Below are positions 59,708 to 64,000 of a DNA stretch of 64,000 bases, in pieces. A program made the translations under genes and the position numbers. Numbering within the stretch: the stretch's first letter is position 1; each line of letters opens with the position of its first letter. The DNA is from Streptomyces sp. NBC_00620 (GTDB lineage: Bacteria > Actinomycetota > Actinomycetes > Streptomycetales > Streptomycetaceae): assembly GCF_026341825.1 (NCBI RefSeq), contig NZ_JAPENY010000001.1:2728001-2792000 (forward strand), read 5' to 3'. Below the pieces are notes generated by a model. That model was given only the letters and a program-made list of their open reading frames with translations, made no database searches and was not told the DNA's origin.

Positions 59708-60609
59708 CCGAGTCCGTGACCGTACGTGTCCCCGCCAAGGTCAACGTCCAGCTCGCGGTGGGCGGCGCCCGCCCCGACGGCTTCCACGACCTGGCCAACG
59801 TCTTTCTCGCGGTCGGCCTGTACGACGAGGTCACGGTGACGGCGGCGGACGAGCTGAGCGTCACCTGCTCGGGCCCCGACGCCGACCAAGTCCCTCTCGA
59901 CCGTACGAATTTGGCGGCGCGGGCGGCCATCGAGCTCGGCCGCAGGTACGGCGTGGACCCCCACGTGCACATCCACATCGCCAAGGACATCCCCGTCGCG
60001 GGCGGCATGGCGGGCGGCAGCGCCGACGGCGCCGGCGCGCTGCTCGCCTGCGACACCCTGTGGGGTACGAACGCCTCGCGCGAGGAACTCCTCGACATCT
60101 GCGCCGAGTTGGGCAGCGACGTGCCGTTCAGCCTGGTGGGCGGGGCGGCGCTCGGCCTCGGACGGGGCGAGCGGCTGCGGGCGCTCGAGGTCGGCGGGAC
60201 CTTCCACTGGGTGTTCGCGATGGCCGGGCGCGGGCTGTCCACCCCGGCGGTGTTCCGGGAGTTCGACCGGATGAACGAGGGCGTACGGATCCCCGAGCCC
60301 GTCGCCTCGCAGGAACTGTTCGCCGCCCTCGCGAAGGGAGACGCCGCCGCGCTCGCCGCCGCGGTCTCCAACGACCTTCAGCCCGCCGCCCTTTCGCTCT
60401 TCCCGGAGCTCGCCGAGACCCTGGCCGCCGGCCGCGCCGCCGGCGCCCTCGCCGCGCTCGTCTCCGGTTCGGGTCCGACCACGGCGTTCCTCGCCCGTGA
60501 TCCGGAATCGGCGGCCGAGGTGGCCGAGGCGCTGTCGGCCTCCGGCACCTGCCGGACAGTGCGCACGGCGTCGGGAGCGGCGCCGGGCGCCACGGTGCTC
60601 GGTCACTGA
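59704..60609 (+). CDS. ispE: 4-diphosphocytidyl-2-C-methyl-D-erythritol kinase
   Basis: A 301-aa GHMP kinase of the MEP isoprenoid pathway. Motifs are [20 protein letters not shown] (Lys and Asn of the substrate site), [20 protein letters not shown], the GHMP ATP loop, and [16 protein letters not shown] near the end. The GTG is coupled to ksgA by a 4-nt overlap. Supplies precursors for terpenoids and menaquinone. Confidence 0.94.
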   Translation: MTESVTVRVPAKVNVQLAVGGARPDGFHDLANVFLAVGLYDEVTVTAADELSVTCSGPDADQVPLDRTNLAARAAIELGRRYGVDPHVHIHIAKDIPVAGGMAGGSADGAGALLACDTLWGTNASREELLDICAELGSDVPFSLVGGAALGLGRGERLRALEVGGTFHWVFAMAGRGLSTPAVFREFDRMNEGVRIPEPVASQELFAALAKGDAAALAAAVSNDLQPAALSLFPELAETLAAGRAAGALAALVSGSGPTTAFLARDPESAAEVAEALSASGTCRTVRTASGAAPGATVLGH

Positions 60610-60841
60610 CCCGACTCGGGCACCGACCTCACCCCACCTTCACCTGACCTGCATAAATGTGAAGGTCCACGTGTAACCTACGTCACGGTAACTTTATTCT
60701 GATCTATCGCCCCCCATGGTCCCTTTCGTGCGGTCTGCCCCTCAGCGGAGGCTGGCATGATCAGGCCTCCCCGGTCTCCTGTTACCGGCGGTACTTCCGT
60801 GTGCGCGGCCATGCCCGCTCGCCGGACGAGAGGGGTTCCCC

Positions 60842-61621
60842 ATGGGACACATGGACCACTTCAGCGCCGGATGGGTCACTCCCGTCCTGTCCTACGCGAT
60901 GGCCTGCGTCGGCTCGGCGCTCGGACTGCGCTGCACGGTCAGGGCACTTGAGGCCGACGGAGCCTCGAAACGGAACTGGCTGCTGATGGCCTCCATCGCC
61001 ATCGGCTCCGGCATCTGGACCATGCACTTCATCGCGATGATGGGCTTCGCCGTCGACGGGACACCGATCCGGTACGACGTCCCGCTCACCGTGCTCAGCC
61101 TGCTGATGGCGGTCGCGGTCGTCGGGGCGGGCGTCTTCACCGCCGGGTACGGGCGCTCCCGCGTACGGGCCGTGACGCTCGGCGGGATCGGCACCGGGCT
61201 CGGCGTCGCCGCCATGCACTACACGGGCATGGCCGCGCTCAACCTGAACGCCACGGTCGACTACGACCCCACGCTCGTCATCGCCTCCGTCATCATCGCC
61301 GTCGTCGCCGCGACCGCCGCGCTGACGCTCACCCTCATCGTCCGCGGGCCCGTCCTCGCCACCCTCGCGGCCCTCGTCATGGGTCTCGCGGTCGTCAGCA
61401 TGCACTACACCGGGATGTGGGCCGTGAGCATCAGCCTCGCGCCCAGCAGCGCGACGCTTTCCGGGGCCACGGCAACCGAGTTCATCTTCCCGCTCGCCGT
61501 GGTGCTCGGTTCGTTCCTCTTCCTGACCTCCGCGTACGTCGCACTGTCCCCGACCGGCAAGCGACGCGAGTCGGCCGCCGCCGCCGAACTGCTCCGCCAG
61601 GTCGAGCTGTCCACCGCCTGA
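60842..61621 (+). CDS. MHYT domain membrane protein
   Basis: A 259-aa seven-TM protein with three MHYT motifs: TMHFIAMMGF, AAMHYTGMAAL and SMHYTGMWAV. The MHYT domain is a proposed sensor for O2, CO or NO through copper bound by Met and His. Unlike many MHYT proteins it has no output domain (GGDEF/EAL) attached; the C-terminus is a short tail. The 230 bp upstream hold two copies of GTAAC around 60670 but no clear operator. A 16-bp tandem repeat covers its stop. The next gene is a sensor kinase. Confidence 0.85.
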   Translation: MGHMDHFSAGWVTPVLSYAMACVGSALGLRCTVRALEADGASKRNWLLMASIAIGSGIWTMHFIAMMGFAVDGTPIRYDVPLTVLSLLMAVAVVGAGVFTAGYGRSRVRAVTLGGIGTGLGVAAMHYTGMAALNLNATVDYDPTLVIASVIIAVVAATAALTLTLIVRGPVLATLAALVMGLAVVSMHYTGMWAVSISLAPSSATLSGATATEFIFPLAVVLGSFLFLTSAYVALSPTGKRRESAAAAELLRQVELSTA

Positions 61622-61672
61622 GCTGTCCACCGCTTGAGCTGTCGAGTACTTGAGCTGTCCAGCACTTGAGCT
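61603..61672. repeat. 16-bp tandem repeat across the MHYT stop
   Basis: Unit TGAGCTGTCCACCGCT, four copies and a partial fifth, starting within the last codons. The first TGA in the series is the actual stop. Confidence 0.9.
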
Positions 61673-61763
61673 CCCCGTCGTCCGGGCGCCCGCACCGCCC
61701 GCACGTCCCTTGAACCGCCCCCTTCCGTACGTCGCTTGAACTCCCCCTGAACGAGGTCCCCCC

Positions 61764-63785
61764 ATGCGTGTCCCCCGCACGCCCGACCGGCTGCGTCCCA
61801 GATCCGTTCGCGCGAAGATCGTCGCCCTGCTCATGCTGCCCATCGTGTCCCTGATGGCACTGTGGGGCTTCGCCGCCGTGACCACGGCGTCCAGCATCGG
61901 CGACCTGGAACGGGCCAAGGACGTCAACTCCGAACTCCTCACCCCCGTCGGCGACTTCGTCACCACCCTGCAGGGCGAGCGGACCGCCACCCTGAGGTAC
62001 GTGGCCGCACCGGGTGCCCGCAGCCTCGCCGCCCTGGAGACCGCGCGGGCCGCCACCGACAAGGCCTCCACCACGCTGCTCACCGGTGTCGACGCGAGCG
62101 GCTCCGACGCCGAGCTGCTCAACGCCGCGCTGCCCGGCCGTCTCGACCACCTCGAATCCGACGCGGGCGGTCTTTCGGCCCTGCGCACCGAGGTCGGTGT
62201 GGAGGGGGCGAAGCCCTCCGCCGCGTTCACGAAGTACTCCGCGATCATCGAGCACGGCTTCTCCGTCACCGGCGCGCTCACCGGCGACGAGACCACCGAC
62301 GCGACCTCCGAGGCCCGCGTCGTCCTCGAACTCTCCCGCGCCCGCGAGGCAGTTGCCCAGGAACAGGCGCTGCTCGTCGCCGGGAGCGGGGCCGGGTCGC
62401 TGACGACCGACCAGTACGCGCTGTTCACCGGGGCCGTCGCCACGCAGCGGGCGCTGCTGAAGCCCGCGGTCGCCGACCTGAAGGCCGCGCACCGGACGGC
62501 GTACAACACCGTTCTGGCGGGCGACAGTTACGGGAAGCTGCAGGCCGTCGAGAACCGGGTGCGCAGCGCAGGGCCCGGGGCCTCCGGTGTGTCGGCCGGT
62601 CTGCTGGCGGGCTGGGACGACTCCGTTTCCGCCGTCCTTAAGGGGCTGGCCAAGGCCGAGGCGGGGGCCGGTACCGCCGCCGCGGCGAAGGCGAACCCGT
62701 TCGGCTGGGCCACGCTCGGCGCGTCCGGCGTCGCGATGCTCCTGGGACTGATCGGCGTACTGCTGTCGCTGCTCGTGTCCGTGCTCGTCGGACGCGGGCT
62801 CATCGTCGAACTGCTCGATCTGCGGAACTCCGCGCTGGAGGTCGCCGGCCGTCGGCTGCCGCAGGCCATGCGCCGGCTGCACGCCGGGCAGGGCGTCGAC
62901 ATCGACGCCGAGGCGCCCATGCGACGGCTCGTGGGTGACGAACTGGCCCAGGTGGGCACCGCGTTGACCGCCGTGCAGCGGGCCGCACTCAAGGCCGCGT
63001 CCGAGCGGGCCGAGCTGCTGAGCGGGATCTCCGGGGTGTACGTCAGCCTCGCCCGGCGCAGCCAGGTGCTGCTGCACCGGCAGCTGGATCTGCTGTCCGC
63101 CATGGAGCAACGGCAGCGGGACGCGATGGAGTTGCAGGACCTGTACCGGGTCGACTACCTCGCCACCCGGATGCGGCGGCACTCCGAGAGCCTGCTCATC
63201 CTCTCCGGGATCGCGCCGGGGCGTGGGTGGCGTACGCCGATCGCGCTGTCCGACGTACTGCGTGCCGCCGTCGCCGAGATCGAGGACGCCACCCGCGTCC
63301 AGATCTGGGCCGTACCCCGTGTCTCGGTCGCCGGCGGTTCGGTCGCCGACGTGATCCACCTCCTCGCCGAGCTCGTCGAGAACGCCGCGGCCTTCTCGCC
63401 GCCCAGCACCAAGGTGCAGCTGAAGGCCGCCCGGCTGCGGGACGGTGTCCTCGTCGAGGTCGAGGACAGCGGCTTCGGCATGAACGAGGAGGCGATGGCC
63501 GAGGCGAACCGGAAGATCCAGGCCCAGCGGGTCGATCTCCTCGACGCCAAGCAGATCGGGCTGTTCGTGGTGAACCGGCTGGCCGAGCGGCAGGGTCTGC
63601 GGGTCGAACTCCGGCAGACGCCGAGCGGAGGCGTGACCGCGGCCGTCTTCATCCCGGAGCCCCTGCTCCGGGACGACATGCCGGTCCACGACCGCTCCAT
63701 CGCCGAGGGCGGCGGGCAGGGACGGTCCCTGGCCCCGGCGTCGGCGCTGATCCCGCGACAGCGGCTTGCCGACGGGGGCGTCTGA
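61764..63785 (+). CDS. Orphan sensor histidine kinase, nitrate/nitrite-sensing type (CvnA-like)
   Basis: A 673-aa kinase. TM1 (KIVALLMLPIVSLMALWGF) is followed by a helical NIT-type extracellular domain (about 45-300), TM2 (VAMLLGLIGVLLSLLVSVLV), a HAMP-like region and an atypical dimer helix (RRSQVLLHRQLDLLSAMEQR). The HATPase_c has LLAELVENAAAFSPPSTKVQ, EDSGFGMNEEAM and GLFVVNRLAERQGL. Similar CvnA proteins head Streptomyces conservons followed by roadblock, DUF742 and GTPase genes. Here none follows, because an intergenic repeat begins 16 bp past the stop. ATG with GAGG upstream. Its partner is unknown. Confidence 0.85.
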   Translation: MRVPRTPDRLRPRSVRAKIVALLMLPIVSLMALWGFAAVTTASSIGDLERAKDVNSELLTPVGDFVTTLQGERTATLRYVAAPGARSLAALETARAATDKASTTLLTGVDASGSDAELLNAALPGRLDHLESDAGGLSALRTEVGVEGAKPSAAFTKYSAIIEHGFSVTGALTGDETTDATSEARVVLELSRAREAVAQEQALLVAGSGAGSLTTDQYALFTGAVATQRALLKPAVADLKAAHRTAYNTVLAGDSYGKLQAVENRVRSAGPGASGVSAGLLAGWDDSVSAVLKGLAKAEAGAGTAAAAKANPFGWATLGASGVAMLLGLIGVLLSLLVSVLVGRGLIVELLDLRNSALEVAGRRLPQAMRRLHAGQGVDIDAEAPMRRLVGDELAQVGTALTAVQRAALKAASERAELLSGISGVYVSLARRSQVLLHRQLDLLSAMEQRQRDAMELQDLYRVDYLATRMRRHSESLLILSGIAPGRGWRTPIALSDVLRAAVAEIEDATRVQIWAVPRVSVAGGSVADVIHLLAELVENAAAFSPPSTKVQLKAARLRDGVLVEVEDSGFGMNEEAMAEANRKIQAQRVDLLDAKQIGLFVVNRLAERQGLRVELRQTPSGGVTAAVFIPEPLLRDDMPVHDRSIAEGGGQGRSLAPASALIPRQRLADGGV

Positions 63786-63800
63786 GGAACTACGGGTTCT

Positions 63801-63946
63801 CGCCCCCTCCGCCCCTACCCGTCCCGTACCTGGGGGCTGCCGCCCCCAGACCCCCGCATCGCGCTGACGCGCTCGTCCTCAAACGCCGGACGGGCTGACA
63901 CCGGGCGTAGCCCGGAAGCATGGGACGGGTAGGGGCGGAGGGGGCG
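63801..63946. repeat. GC-rich intergenic repeat, copy 2, with 25-bp terminal inverted repeats
   Basis: Same core as copy 1 at 58695. Here both arms are present: 63801-63825 (CGCCCCCTCCGCCCCTACCC and five more bases) and the perfect complement at 63922-63946. The layout resembles a MITE. The remaining 54 bp of the window hold no recognisable feature. Confidence 0.9.
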
Positions 63947-64000
63947 AAAAAACCGCGGCTCAGCCCACGCCGACGCGCGGACTACCCTTGAGGGTCGATC

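Overview
The window is GC-rich (about 70 percent by eye), uses GTG and sometimes TTG starts, and carries SepX, an SsgA-like protein, DUF397/DUF5753 regulators and a conservon-type kinase. All of this points to a Streptomyces chromosome, in a core region with accessory insertions. No rRNA, CRISPR array, origin or secondary-metabolite cluster was seen.

Layout. 0-6 kb: LtrA-like membrane protein, MscL, a SAF-domain protein, MTA phosphorylase, a FmdB-type zinc-ribbon protein with a CIRCE operator over its leader, and an MFS exporter. 6-11 kb: a K+/H+ antiporter and a penicillin-acylase-family hydrolase. 10.8-17.2 kb: a conserved actinobacterial block of 5-formyl-THF cyclo-ligase, galU, moeA (probably the gephyrin-like division protein Glp), moaC, mog, a RimJ-type acetyltransferase, SepX/GlpR and tRNA-Ala(CGC). 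17.3-21.8 kb: acetyltransferase and exonuclease III, then a small accessory island with a large serine recombinase and a SLATT-like two-TM protein. 21.1-25.2 kb: a MerR regulator divergent from a monooxygenase-hydrolase-SDR operon. 25.7-32.2 kb: tricorn protease, then a TetR/MMPL pair. 32.2-34.9 kb: a WhiJ-like cluster (ATPase, XRE, DUF397), an unknown gene and an SsgA-like gene. 35.1-38.3 kb: nickel ECF transporter nikMN-cbiQ-cbiO behind a Nur-box-like site, then Ohr. 38.3-41.5 kb: a TnpB-like gene missing the third RuvC aspartate, divergent from an XRE/DUF5753 gene whose leader it appears to have copied. 41.6-47.3 kb: a serine hydrolase, an SRPBCC protein, a two-gene cassette flanked by a duplicated EamA gene end, then EamA and YbaK. 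47.3-49.1 kb: a complete IS200/IS605 element. 49.2-54.5 kb: two penicillin-binding proteins and a protein mannosyltransferase. 54.6-63.8 kb: rsmI, a zinc-ribbon protein with a structured leader, tatD, rpfB, ksgA, ispE, an MHYT protein and an orphan sensor kinase. Two copies of a family of GC-rich intergenic repeats bracket this last block.

How the genes work together: several modules serve the hyphal envelope and cell division (SepX and probable Glp, SsgA-like, PBPs, mannosyltransferase, RpfB, MscL). Others serve metal and redox homeostasis (nickel uptake, Ohr, FmdB-like chaperone) and RNA/translation quality (RsmI, KsgA, YbaK). The accessory parts are small: one recombinase island, one active-looking IS605 element, one altered TnpB homologue and one cassette between direct repeats.
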